A DNA stretch of 20,998 bases from the NCBI GenBank assembly GCA_937952155.1, contig CALFYH010000120.1:1-20998 (forward strand), written 5' to 3'. Below, one piece after another: positions 7,088 through 15,636 of the stretch. Position 1 is the first letter of the stretch, and each line of letters starts with the position of its first letter. The notes below the pieces were generated by a model, which made no database searches, was not told the DNA's origin, and saw only the letters and a program-made list of their open reading frames with translations. This stretch comes from an uncultured Saprospiraceae bacterium. Lineage in GTDB: Bacteria; Bacteroidota; Bacteroidia; Chitinophagales; Saprospiraceae. A program made the position numbers and the translations under genes.

Positions 7088-8461
7088 ATGTACAGAGCAA
7101 TATTCTTTTTGACGTTCACCATTTACTACACCATTGTAAGTGCCCAAACGATCAGAGGCAAGCTTTCATTACTCGCCAATCAACCCATCAAACTCGAAGG
7201 CTTCAATGGTTTAAAAACTTATCAGATATCTGACACAACGTCCGATAGTATGGGTAATTTTAAGTTAAATTACGAAAAGGCAGATTATGGAGTAGGTTAT
7301 CTCATGTCTGCCGATAACAAACCACTTATAGTCATCCTAAGCGGAGAAGATATAGTAATAAAGGGTGAAGCATTGAGTGATGCAGAAACCATCCAGATCA
7401 TCACAGGGCAAGAAAATCAATGGTTTGCGCAATATGCCACAGAACATCCTAAACGTGAGCAAGCCCTGGGTGCATGGCTCTATCTGGAAAGGATGTACAC
7501 GAAGGATTCGATGTTTTCGAAACAACAAACACCACTAAGAGCTATTCAAGTAGAAAAACAACGCATTCATGCAGAAGATGTAGCATTTATAAATAAGTTA
7601 CCAAAGGACAGTTATGTCAGTTGGTTTTTGCCCACTCGCAAACTGCTAAGCTCCGTATCAGCTGTGGCTCAGCATCGCCCTGAAGAGATACCCGCTACCC
7701 TGAAAGCCCTTCGCACCATAGATTACTCCGACTCGCGACTGTACAAAAGTGGCTTGCTAAGGGACGCCATTGACAGTCATGTATGGTTTGTAGAGAACAA
7801 TATGAGCTCCTTAGATTCTGTACATGCTCATCTCATTCGTTCCATAGACATCATCCTTTCTCAACTAAAGATGGACGAGAGAAAATACAACGACATCACC
7901 GATTATCTTTTTGGTCTTCTGGAGCAGCGGAGTATGTTTCCCGCTGCAGAGTACCTGTCACTTAAGGTCTTGGAAGACAGAAGCTGTACAGTGGACATTA
8001 AACTGACCAATAAGCTGGAAGGCTACCGCAAGCTCAAAATTGGAAACAAGGCACCGGATATCACTTTTGGAGCACATAGCTATTTTCCTGACCATATCCA
8101 GGTTGGTTCATTAAGTGCCATCGACGCACCTTACAAAGTAGTCGTCTTTGCCGCCAACTGGTGTAACCACTGTCAGGAGGTGATGCCCAAACTGGCTCAT
8201 CTTTACTCTAAGTGGCGCGCAAAAGGTATAGAGGTCGTTCTTGTCTCTCTGGATAAGAATATGGGCGAATTTACCACCTTTACTGCACCTTTACCTTTTA
8301 CAGCTACTTGCGATTATAAAAAATGGGAAAGCCAGCCAGTGAAGGATTTTCACATCTATAGTACGCCATCATTTTATCTTTTGAAAAAAGATTTGGAAAT
8401 CGTACTAAAACCCTACACTGTAGAGCAAATAGATGCTTGGATAGATTGGCATGTGAAATAA
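7088..8461 (+). CDS. secreted TlpA-like thioredoxin-fold protein with DUF4369-like N-terminus
   Basis: A signal peptide (about residues 1-20, ending VSAQ) is followed by a beta-rich N-terminal domain of DUF4369 type (TIRGKLSLLANQPIKLEGF onward) and a helical middle region. The C-terminal thioredoxin fold (about 320-457) has VVVFAANWCNHCQEVMPKL. The CxxC is Cys359/Cys362, and STPSFYLL carries the cis-Pro expected opposite it. The organisation is typical of Bacteroidota periplasmic or outer-surface TlpA/AhpC-like proteins. The likely role is thiol-disulfide exchange outside the cytoplasm; the partner is unknown. The usual lipobox cysteine is not seen after the signal peptide. The gene is single, with no clear promoter box in the 64-nt gap. 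Confidence 0.85.
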   Translation: MYRAIFFLTFTIYYTIVSAQTIRGKLSLLANQPIKLEGFNGLKTYQISDTTSDSMGNFKLNYEKADYGVGYLMSADNKPLIVILSGEDIVIKGEALSDAETIQIITGQENQWFAQYATEHPKREQALGAWLYLERMYTKDSMFSKQQTPLRAIQVEKQRIHAEDVAFINKLPKDSYVSWFLPTRKLLSSVSAVAQHRPEEIPATLKALRTIDYSDSRLYKSGLLRDAIDSHVWFVENNMSSLDSVHAHLIRSIDIILSQLKMDERKYNDITDYLFGLLEQRSMFPAAEYLSLKVLEDRSCTVDIKLTNKLEGYRKLKIGNKAPDITFGAHSYFPDHIQVGSLSAIDAPYKVVVFAANWCNHCQEVMPKLAHLYSKWRAKGIEVVLVSLDKNMGEFTTFTAPLPFTATCDYKKWESQPVKDFHIYSTPSFYLLKKDLEIVLKPYTVEQIDAWIDWHVK

Positions 8462-8509
8462 GTCTTTGAGCTTCGCAAATTATTCCAGATGTATTTAAAA
8501 AAAAACGAT

Positions 8510-8554
8510 AACACCGTAGTTAATCATTTCACCAGCAAGGTTTGGATCAATCTG
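8510..8554 (+). pseudogene. relic of the start of a FISUMP domain
   Basis: This intergenic segment reads TVVNHFTSKVWINL in one frame and matches the first part of the FISUMP domain of the upstream gene (5556-5606, TVVNPVTGKIWLDRNL) at protein and DNA level (accgtagt, aatc, caccag/caccgg, caatctg). A 6-nt deletion removes two codons. No start codon or continuing frame is present. It is a small leftover of a second FISUMP gene lying just upstream of the duplicated promoter block. Confidence 0.55.
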
Positions 8555-8567
8555 TTTGTGTGTACTA

Positions 8568-8615
8568 ATTTGTCATTTTTCATCCAAAATCAGTAAATAT
8601 CACATGATCATGTGA
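8568..8615 (+). repeat. 48-bp upstream block, copy 2
   Basis: Matches 4248-4295 with three mismatches. In this copy the palindrome is perfect (TCACATGATCATGTGA). Confidence 0.85.
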
Positions 8616-8656
8616 CACCACAAATTTTTTAAGCATTTAAAATTCCCACAATTTTG
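8600..8656 (+). promoter_or_regulatory. perfect 16-bp palindrome and -7-like box upstream of the FG-GAP protein
   Basis: TCACATGATCATGTGA (8600-8615) is a perfect palindrome. CAATTTTG (8649-8656), one mismatch from TAnnTTTG, ends 41 nt after it, the same spacing as in the two sister promoters. A T-run replaces a clear -33 TTTG at 8625-8630. The leader to the ATG at 8734 would be about 70 nt, longer than in the other two. No gene lies in 8462-8733. Confidence 0.5.
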
Positions 8657-8733
8657 CGAAATAATAAATTTTGTATGACTTGGTAACTTCTAGGTTCATT
8701 AAAAATTCCTAAACCACTAAATTTTTTAATGCA

Positions 8734-11529
8734 ATGAAACACTTATTTACACTTTTGGTCATGATGATGTTGTTTTTGGCAGATGGATATTGCCAAATCT
8801 CCATCATCGGCCCAGCCTCTCCATCTGGCAATTGGACTGCAGATCACGACTTGACAGAGAGCAGCCCTGGTGTATGGACTGGCACTTTCACCTTGAATGC
8901 TGGTGAACTGAAATTTAGGCAAAATCACGATTGGGCCAACAACTGGGGCTCTGCCTCTTTTCCTAGCGGCACTGGTGTACTGAATGGAGCTAGTATCCCT
9001 GTAAGCCCTGCTGGTGTGTATAGCATTACTTTTAATGCTTCTACGCTGTTGTATTCCTTTCAGATCAGAGGAAGAGTTGGGGTCAATAATACTGATCCAC
9101 AAGCAGGATTGGACATTGATGGAGGTCTCAGGACTAGGACTCAGGTGGAAGGTGTCAACAATACTACAAATTCTGCATTTATTCCTTTAGAAAGGAGCTT
9201 TGTTTGGATAGAAGGAGCAACAGCTCCCTATGCCATCTCTATAGACGCTGGGTATGCTGATGGGTCCAGATTGGTATTATTTAATGGCACTTCTCATGAT
9301 GCGACTTTTGGGATTGTAACCATACCAAGCAACAAAGCAATGGAATTTATCAAATTGGATGGAGATTTTAGAGCTTTGGGGGCAAGTGCTGGTGGATCGG
9401 ATGGATGGAGCACATTAGGAAATAGTGGCTCGAACCCACTTACAGATTTTATAGGTACTACTGACAATCAACCTTTAGTGTTTAAAACAAACAACACTAA
9501 AAGAATGCAAATAGAAACTTCCAATGATGTAAACGAATTAAAATTTGAAACCGATTTGGAAAAGAAAAATAGAATATCTTTTGAAAATAGTGGTGATATA
9601 AGTGGCGATCCTTTTGGTGTTAAAATAAATATGGAAACAGTTAGTGATCCCATATTTTTTCATGGTATCAATTTCTCATCTCAGTCAAATGATTATCCTG
9701 ACTTTAATAAACAAAATATACTACATATTGGAGCCGATGGTAATGTAGGTGTAGGAGGAAAGGATCCTTATGGAAAAATGACTATAGGTCATAGAGCAAT
9801 TGGTCCATACCCTACATTGACATTAATTGATTCATCGCAAACCAATGAAGGCGGTTCAATTTTAAAATTTCGAAAATTTGATGCATTTAGTGATTTCTCT
9901 ATTAGATCGCATTTAGGTGCAGACTATGAAGCGGATCAATCATCACTGAGGTTTGCCTGGTCTGGATATAATCTGTTAAATCTTAGAGGAGATGGCAGGT
10001 TAGGTCTGTATAATATTGGTAACAATTCAGGACTAGAATTAGGATATAATCATTCAAGCAAAAGTACTGATGCTGGCAAAATCCAATATGGTGGCTTTGG
10101 AGGGAATGATCATGTGTTAAATATAGTTGGAGGTGGCACTGATCCTTCGGGAAATGATAGAAAAGTGAAGATATGGGCTGAAGGTGGTACTGAAGTAAAT
10201 GGAAGCTTAGGTGTTGGAGGCAAAATAAAACTTGGTGATGATAATAACACACCTATTGCAGGTGCAGTAAGGTGGAATGCCAATACTCAAGATTTTGAAG
10301 GATTCAATGGCACTAAATGGTTGTCTCTCACTAAAGCAAATTCAAGTACTTTTGGAATAATATCACCATCCCAAACATCTGAAAACAATAAGTTAACCAG
10401 TTCTAACAGTAATACAGGTGACTCTTTTGGACATTCTGTAGCAATATTTGAAGATTATGCAGTAATTGGAGCACCCTTTGCTGATATCGGAACAAATTCT
10501 AATCAAGGCTGCGTTTATATTTTTATAAGAACAGAAAATTCATGGACTGAGCAAGGAATATTAATAGCTTCTGATGGTGCGACAAACGACTATTTTGGAT
10601 GTTCAGTGGCAATTAATGGTGATTATATTATTATTGGTGCCTATGGCGACATGGTTGATACTGATATTAATGAAGGATCGGCATATATTTTTATTAGATC
10701 GGGAGCTACCTGGACACAGCAGTCTAAGCTTACTGAATCATCTCCATGGTATAATAACAAATTTGGGTATTCTGTATCAATATATGGAATCTATGCAATA
10801 GTTGGAGCTTATGGATATGGAGTTAATCAAGGTATAGCGTATATATATTTAAGGTCTGGATCTAGCTGGGCACTTCAGAATAGTCTAACTGTTAGTGGAG
10901 GTCAAATAAACGATGAGTTTGGAAAATCAGTGGCAATATTTGAAGATTATGCTATAATAGGAGCTCCTAAAGATGACGTTGGAACTAATGGAGATAGAGG
11001 TTCTGCTTACATTTTTGTTAGATCTGGTACAAATTGGACTCAGCAAGCTATGCTTTCTGGACCTTTTGGAAATGCTGGTGATGAGTTTGGCTCTTCAGTA
11101 TCAATTAATGGGGAATACGCAATTGTAGGGGCGCCTTTTATAGACTTCACAGGTGGGCAAACATCATCAAATGAAGGTGCAGCTCATATATTTAAAAGAG
11201 CTGGCTCTACTTGGTCACATCATTCAATTTTGTCAGCATTAGATAAGCAAATATCCGACGAGTTTGGAATTTCTGTTGATATATATGGAGATTATGTGGT
11301 TGTAGGAGCATTAACAGATTCTAATAAAGGATCTGCGTATGTTTATAGAAATAATGGAGATTCGTGGAGTCAAGTAGTTAAGCTCATTTCTTCAGATGGG
11401 AAAACTAGTGATTTTTTTGGGTATTCAGTGTCAATTCATGGAGATTATGCAATAATAGGGGCAGCTGAAGATGATCACGGTTCAGGCTATACCAATGAAG
11501 GTTCTGCATATATCTTTCAAAAAAATTAA
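8734..11529 (+). CDS. large secreted protein: SusE/F-like domain, tail-fibre-like region, seven FG-GAP repeats
   Basis: The signal peptide (residues 1-20, ending GYCQ) is followed by a SusE/SusF-like domain (about 21-112; ISIIGPASPSGNW, DHDLTESSPGVWTG), the module VGVNNTDPQAGLDI shared with the FISUMP protein, and a long tail-fibre-like stretch with a collar-type segment (AVRWNANTQDFEGFNGTKW, about 509-527). The last ~370 residues hold seven FG-GAP-like repeats of about 50 residues (D-x-F-G-x-S-V-x-I, then Y-A-I-I-G-A), enough for one seven-bladed beta-propeller. A surface-exposed glycan- or protein-binding role is likely. No T9SS sorting domain is visible, so export to the surface may use another route, or the protein may remain periplasmic. 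The N-terminus is the intact counterpart of the broken fragment at 1566. Confidence 0.8.
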   Translation: MKHLFTLLVMMMLFLADGYCQISIIGPASPSGNWTADHDLTESSPGVWTGTFTLNAGELKFRQNHDWANNWGSASFPSGTGVLNGASIPVSPAGVYSITFNASTLLYSFQIRGRVGVNNTDPQAGLDIDGGLRTRTQVEGVNNTTNSAFIPLERSFVWIEGATAPYAISIDAGYADGSRLVLFNGTSHDATFGIVTIPSNKAMEFIKLDGDFRALGASAGGSDGWSTLGNSGSNPLTDFIGTTDNQPLVFKTNNTKRMQIETSNDVNELKFETDLEKKNRISFENSGDISGDPFGVKINMETVSDPIFFHGINFSSQSNDYPDFNKQNILHIGADGNVGVGGKDPYGKMTIGHRAIGPYPTLTLIDSSQTNEGGSILKFRKFDAFSDFSIRSHLGADYEADQSSLRFAWSGYNLLNLRGDGRLGLYNIGNNSGLELGYNHSSKSTDAGKIQYGGFGGNDHVLNIVGGGTDPSGNDRKVKIWAEGGTEVNGSLGVGGKIKLGDDNNTPIAGAVRWNANTQDFEGFNGTKWLSLTKANSSTFGIISPSQTSENNKLTSSNSNTGDSFGHSVAIFEDYAVIGAPFADIGTNSNQGCVYIFIRTENSWTEQGILIASDGATNDYFGCSVAINGDYIIIGAYGDMVDTDINEGSAYIFIRSGATWTQQSKLTESSPWYNNKFGYSVSIYGIYAIVGAYGYGVNQGIAYIYLRSGSSWALQNSLTVSGGQINDEFGKSVAIFEDYAIIGAPKDDVGTNGDRGSAYIFVRSGTNWTQQAMLSGPFGNAGDEFGSSVSINGEYAIVGAPFIDFTGGQTSSNEGAAHIFKRAGSTWSHHSILSALDKQISDEFGISVDIYGDYVVVGALTDSNKGSAYVYRNNGDSWSQVVKLISSDGKTSDFFGYSVSIHGDYAIIGAAEDDHGSGYTNEGSAYIFQKN

Positions 11530-11581
11530 ATTTCGTAACATCTTGTTTTCAAATTTTAGCATTTGTAATTCGTCATTAGCA

Positions 11582-11623
11582 ATTCATCATTTTTCATTCA
11601 TCATTTTTCATTCATCATTTTTC
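11582..11623 (+). repeat. three perfect 14-bp tandem repeats
   Basis: The unit attcatcatttttc occurs three times head to tail, ending 9 bases before the palindromic operator. The array lies between the FG-GAP gene and the beta-helix gene. Slippage at such an array could alter spacing upstream of the operator. Confidence 0.85.
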
Positions 11624-11632
11624 ATTCAAATA

Positions 11633-11689
11633 TCACATCATCATGTGACAAGTAAAATTCTTTTGCTACTGAAAAAAGACATAATTTTG
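11633..11689 (+). promoter_or_regulatory. palindromic operator plus -7 box of the beta-helix/MopE gene
   Basis: TCACATCATCATGTGA (11633-11648) is identical to the element at 4280. TAATTTTG (11682-11689), an exact TAnnTTTG, ends 41 nt after it, the same spacing as at the two sister promoters. TTTG at 11662-11665 may be the -33 element, though its 16-nt spacer is short. The ATG at 11723 lies 33 nt after the box. Confidence 0.65.
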
Positions 11690-11722
11690 CCTATAATTTA
11701 GCACCCTATAAATATCAGCAAT

Positions 11723-14437
11723 ATGAGACTTCTAGTATTATTTTTCATGTCTATTCTACCACTCATGTCGATGCATGGAGCTACTATTACATGGGATGGC
11801 GGTGGTGATGGTATCAACTGGTCGGATGCCGATAATTGGGTTTGCAACTGCTTGCCTATGTCAGGAGATAATGCCGAAGTACCACAAGCATTTAGCACCA
11901 TTACGATTCAGATCAATATTAATGTAAATGTTGACAACATCTATTCTTATGCAGGCATAGAAGTCTCAGGTGGAGCCCAAATCAATGTCTTGCATCAATT
12001 CAGGTTAATTAACGGTTCTGACCTATTGGTTCAGCCAGGCGTAATAATAAATGTGGAAGATCTGGTATTTATCTCTGTTTCCCACTCTTCCGGCCAGGTA
12101 TGGAATGCTGATTGCACCAATTCAGGTACCCTCAATGCCCAAACTATTTATATGCAGGAAGGTTGCGACCCTTCCTATCCATGCTATACTCTATTGACCA
12201 ATGATGGTACGATAAATACAAGTGATCTTGGAATCCAATTTGAGTACCACACACAAGTGATTAATAATAATAGTATGACCCTAAACGGTAATCAAGGAAT
12301 TCAAATGTCTTTTACCAATGCCGCTCAGTTTACTAACAATGGAAATTTCAATTCCAATACCTATAATTACTTTCGAAATACGACCAATAATGCATCTGGA
12401 CTCATGACTTTTAACAATTATCCAAACTATGTAGATCCCATCACTTACGAATATACATCTCCAGTAGAAATTTTAACAAATTTTACTAATGTTGGAGGTA
12501 TGGTTTTTACAAACCCATTGCCTGGAGCTTATTATGGTTTGCAAGTATATGCAGGTGCAACTTTTACCTCTACTGGCACCTTGAGCATCGCATCACAAAG
12601 ACATCCTATACGCAATGAAGGTACAACCACCATTTCAGGTACTTCCTATTTACACTCAACGGAATCTGTTTATCAAGCTGGAATAGAGAATGTGAGCAAT
12701 TTCAATCTCAATGATGCATCCACAACCTTTACATGTACTAGCAATTTTCGGAACTTAACTGGTGGAGTACTAAATATAGAATCGTGCAAATCGGTCAATC
12801 TTCTGTCTTTATACAACCAAGGTACTACTACCAATCAAGGAACAATCACTTTCGACCCATCCAATACTTCAGTTTCTTTGACTCAAATTGGCACTTTCAC
12901 GAACGAAGGCATTATGATAAATTGTGCTTTTCCGGTCATCCTACCACCAGCAGAAAACCAAGGTATATTTGTGCAACGAATCATGAACAACCAATGTAGC
13001 AATATTACGATAACCCCATTCATATCAGGTTTAAAAACAAACATTACCAACGGACCAACAGTAGGCATTTTTACAGATGCAGCTTTGACCACATCTGCTG
13101 GCACATACATCTGGGTTTTGGATGAATTTACACCCAACAATGCATGCGTAAATTTGGACATTTTATATATTCAGATACAAAAAACAGGATGCGCGCCCAT
13201 AGTCGTACCTATACGTTTTCAATACCCAATAAAGTCAGATATTTGGTATGCTGATGCGGATGGCGACGGATGGGGAAATACTGCCATCACAACAAGTTAT
13301 TGTGGTAATTTTTTGATTGGGTACACACAAAACATTCCAGATTGCAATGACAATGATGCTCAAGTTTATCCAGGTGCTCCAGAAAATTGTAATGATAAAG
13401 ATTATGATTGCGACGGTATCACAAACGGAGCGCTTTCTCCACCATCCACTTGGTATCAAGATAATGATTTTGATGGTTTTGGCAATCCAGCAATAACATT
13501 GATAAACTGCGCTGCACCTGCAGGTTATGTAAGTAATAATACTGATTGTAATGATAATGACTTCCAGATTCACCCTGGAGCTCCAGAAGTCTGTGATAAT
13601 CTAGATAATAATTGTAATGGACTGGTGGATGAAGGTATTATGACAGGAACGACCATTTTTACAAATGGAGGAATGAATAATTTGTGGAATAATCCTTTGA
13701 ATTGGTCTATGGGTCAAGTTCCACCACCATGTTTTAATGTGATAATCCCACCACCTCATAATGTGAGTGCTACAAGTGGCAGTTTCACAGCAAAATCCAT
13801 TGATATCCAAGCTGGTGCGTCACTTTCTATTACTAATGGCAATATGTCGATCCAAGGTGGAACAGGTTTTGGAATTAGAAATTATGGAACACTAAATATT
13901 TCGAATAGTACACTTTCAATACAAAATAGTCTAAAGGGCATTGAAAATAATAACTTCATCCAATGCAGTGGTAGTAATTCAATAAACGTTAGCTCAATAG
14001 CTCAAAATGGAATTCAAAATAACGTAGGTGCAAATTTTCTGGATTTAGGAGCTATTAATATGGCATTATTAAACATAACAGGAAATGGCATAAGCAATAG
14101 CGGCAATATTACAAAAAATGGCTACTTAAGTGGAAGTAATATCCTTGGTGATTTATTTTATAACACTGGTACTTTTACAAATAGTGGATATATCGATTTT
14201 CAAAATGGGCAAAATTTTCCACAATGGGTAATACACAATCAAGGAACTTTCAACCACAATGCAGGGGCATTTTTCTTATTCCCAACTCCTTCTACTGGAG
14301 CGAATATATCTGACATGGGCATCTTGAATACATCAGGATCCACTATGAACAATTACGGAACTATGAATCTATTTGGGAATAGGATTTCTGGAAGTGGAAT
14401 TTTTAACAATTTTGGTGCAATATTTGGCGGATTTTAA
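11723..14437 (+). CDS. secreted beta-helix-like repeat protein with two MopE-type metal-binding motifs
   Basis: The signal peptide (about residues 1-20, ending MHGA) is followed by TWDGGGDGINWSDADNW, a start common in Bacteroidota surface proteins. A long region of N/G/T-rich strands (for example NNGNFNSN, NEGTTTISG) looks like a parallel beta-helix. From about residue 505 come two MopE-type units (DIWYADADGDGWG, then DCNDNDAQVYPGAPENC; WYQDNDFDGFG, then DCNDNDFQIHPGAPEVC, then DNNCNGLVDEG). Relatives of these motifs bind metal (Ca- or Cu-type). A second WNNPLNWSMGQVP segment starts another beta-helix, which runs to the end. No T9SS sorting domain or anchor follows, so the 3' end may be shortened. 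It shares the palindromic promoter with two other surface genes, and a LytTR regulator follows 45 nt later. Confidence 0.8.
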   Translation: MRLLVLFFMSILPLMSMHGATITWDGGGDGINWSDADNWVCNCLPMSGDNAEVPQAFSTITIQININVNVDNIYSYAGIEVSGGAQINVLHQFRLINGSDLLVQPGVIINVEDLVFISVSHSSGQVWNADCTNSGTLNAQTIYMQEGCDPSYPCYTLLTNDGTINTSDLGIQFEYHTQVINNNSMTLNGNQGIQMSFTNAAQFTNNGNFNSNTYNYFRNTTNNASGLMTFNNYPNYVDPITYEYTSPVEILTNFTNVGGMVFTNPLPGAYYGLQVYAGATFTSTGTLSIASQRHPIRNEGTTTISGTSYLHSTESVYQAGIENVSNFNLNDASTTFTCTSNFRNLTGGVLNIESCKSVNLLSLYNQGTTTNQGTITFDPSNTSVSLTQIGTFTNEGIMINCAFPVILPPAENQGIFVQRIMNNQCSNITITPFISGLKTNITNGPTVGIFTDAALTTSAGTYIWVLDEFTPNNACVNLDILYIQIQKTGCAPIVVPIRFQYPIKSDIWYADADGDGWGNTAITTSYCGNFLIGYTQNIPDCNDNDAQVYPGAPENCNDKDYDCDGITNGALSPPSTWYQDNDFDGFGNPAITLINCAAPAGYVSNNTDCNDNDFQIHPGAPEVCDNLDNNCNGLVDEGIMTGTTIFTNGGMNNLWNNPLNWSMGQVPPPCFNVIIPPPHNVSATSGSFTAKSIDIQAGASLSITNGNMSIQGGTGFGIRNYGTLNISNSTLSIQNSLKGIENNNFIQCSGSNSINVSSIAQNGIQNNVGANFLDLGAINMALLNITGNGISNSGNITKNGYLSGSNILGDLFYNTGTFTNSGYIDFQNGQNFPQWVIHNQGTFNHNAGAFFLFPTPSTGANISDMGILNTSGSTMNNYGTMNLFGNRISGSGIFNNFGAIFGGF

Positions 14438-14482
14438 CTCAAGATTAAACTGATTATTATTTCAAAATAAACTGAACGTAAA

Positions 14483-14878
14483 ATGAAAGTACTAAAATCA
14501 AATACAGATATTCAAGATAAATACATCATCAAGCCAGACGTAACATTACCTCAAGCCATAAAAGCATCAGGAAGGCTGATGATACCTATTCCTGGTGGAT
14601 TTTGTTGTTGCATGGCAGATGAGTTGTTGTATATGAAAGCTGAGAGTAATTATACAGAAATTTACTTTACTAATGGCACAAAAAAATTGCTTTCCAAGAC
14701 ATTAAGAACTTTAGAAGACATATTACCTAGTCATAAGTTTTTTAGAGTACATAAAAGCTATGTGGTCAATGCTTCTCATATTAGTGAAGTAATGATGAAC
14801 ATGGAATCCAATGTTGTCAAACTTTCAAATGGAATTACATTACCCATTAGTCGTGAAAAAAAACACCTATTTTATTGA
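14483..14878 (+). CDS. stand-alone LytTR DNA-binding regulator
   Basis: The protein is 131 residues, and nearly all of it (about 33-130) is a LytTR domain: LYMKAESNYTEIYF, SKTLRTLEDIL, FFRVHKSYVVN, and NGITLPISREKKH. There is no receiver or membrane domain, so its signal must come from elsewhere. LytTR proteins bind short direct-repeat sites in promoters, and many control surface or secreted products. It lies 45 nt after the beta-helix gene on the same strand and is probably co-transcribed with it. A role in regulating the neighbouring surface genes is inference from position only. Confidence 0.9.
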   Translation: MKVLKSNTDIQDKYIIKPDVTLPQAIKASGRLMIPIPGGFCCCMADELLYMKAESNYTEIYFTNGTKKLLSKTLRTLEDILPSHKFFRVHKSYVVNASHISEVMMNMESNVVKLSNGITLPISREKKHLFY

Positions 14879-14934
14879 ATATATTTACATTACAACTCAA
14901 TAATAGGTTTCAATCAAGGCATTTTTAGGTTTAT

Positions 14935-15264
14935 TTAATGTGATGGTATCAAACTTACCTTTTTCCCTGTTTTTTCTATGACCGCGATGAATGGGTCAAA
15001 ATTATTAGCAGTGGCACCAGCAGGATACATTTTGATATCAAGTTGTTTGTGTTTTCTAATAATAGGCCTAATGAGCTCAAAATCTAACAAGCCTTCTCCA
15101 GTGAATTTATGGCTCCATACAGCAATATCTACATCGCTATAAGTGTGAATACCACCATTTGCATAAGAACCAAATAAAATGACTTTCTCAGGATTTAGAT
15201 CCAATTCTATCAGCTCCAAATTGATTTGGTTTAATAATATTTCTAAAGCCCTTCTAGTAAACAT
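14935..15264 (-). CDS. MNT-type nucleotidyltransferase (antitoxin of HEPN/MNT pair)
   Basis: This 109-residue minimal nucleotidyltransferase has FGSYANGG (Gly32-Ser33), SDVDIAV (Asp44, Asp46) and a third acid in LDIKMY (Asp76), the complete metal-binding triad of the Pol-beta fold. In studied HEPN/MNT systems the MNT protein inactivates the HEPN partner, often by AMP transfer from ATP. The gene follows the HEPN gene with a 22-nt overlap, so the two are translated together. It converges with the LytTR gene across a 56-nt gap without a clear terminator. Confidence 0.9.
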   Translation of the reverse strand: MFTRRALEILLNQINLELIELDLNPEKVILFGSYANGGIHTYSDVDIAVWSHKFTGEGLLDFELIRPIIRKHKQLDIKMYPAGATANNFDPFIAVIEKTGKKVSLIPSH

Positions 15265-15632
15265 GACTTTAAAGTTTTTAACTTATAAAATTGCTTTTCG
15301 GTATAGGCATCTGTCGCCAATTTGTATAAACTGAATTTGAAATCTGGGTATCGTCCTTCAATATTCCACCGATTGATTGTATCTAAAAAATCTACATTAT
15401 CAGTTTCAAGATCTAGGTCAGTTTGTGAATACACTGACTGTAAATCATATATTCTAGGTGGTATATCTTCAATGTTGTCATTAACCCAATTTGCTTTTAA
15501 ATATTTTTCAATAGCCAAACAAAACATAAATAATGCCTCCACATTTTTTTTCCCTTCAAGCAATAAAAGTGCCGCTTCCCAACTTTCATTACCAGATCTT
15601 AACCAGAAATTAATATGATCTTTTTTATTCAT
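15243..15632 (-). CDS. HEPN domain protein (toxin partner of MNT)
   Basis: About 129 residues, alpha-helical, with NFWLRSGNESWEAALLLLEGKKNVEALFMFCLAIEKYLKA at the start and EGRYPDF near the middle, both typical of the HEPN proteins paired with MNT nucleotidyltransferases. I chose ATG 15632 (MNKKDH); a TTG at 15647 would add five residues but sits inside the -7 box region. The RX4-6H ribonuclease motif of active HEPN toxins is not visible in the C-terminal part, so catalysis is uncertain. It overlaps the MNT gene by 22 nt. Together they form a toxin-antitoxin or abortive-infection-like module. Confidence 0.85.
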   Translation of the reverse strand: MNKKDHINFWLRSGNESWEAALLLLEGKKNVEALFMFCLAIEKYLKANWVNDNIEDIPPRIYDLQSVYSQTDLDLETDNVDFLDTINRWNIEGRYPDFKFSLYKLATDAYTEKQFYKLKTLKSCLLEGL

Positions 15633-15636
15633 AAAG

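Noticed and set aside
8600..8615. A CRP binding site
   Set aside because: CRP half-sites are arranged TGTGA-N6-TCACA. Here the order is reversed (TCACAT-N4-ATGTGA), so it does not match the consensus.
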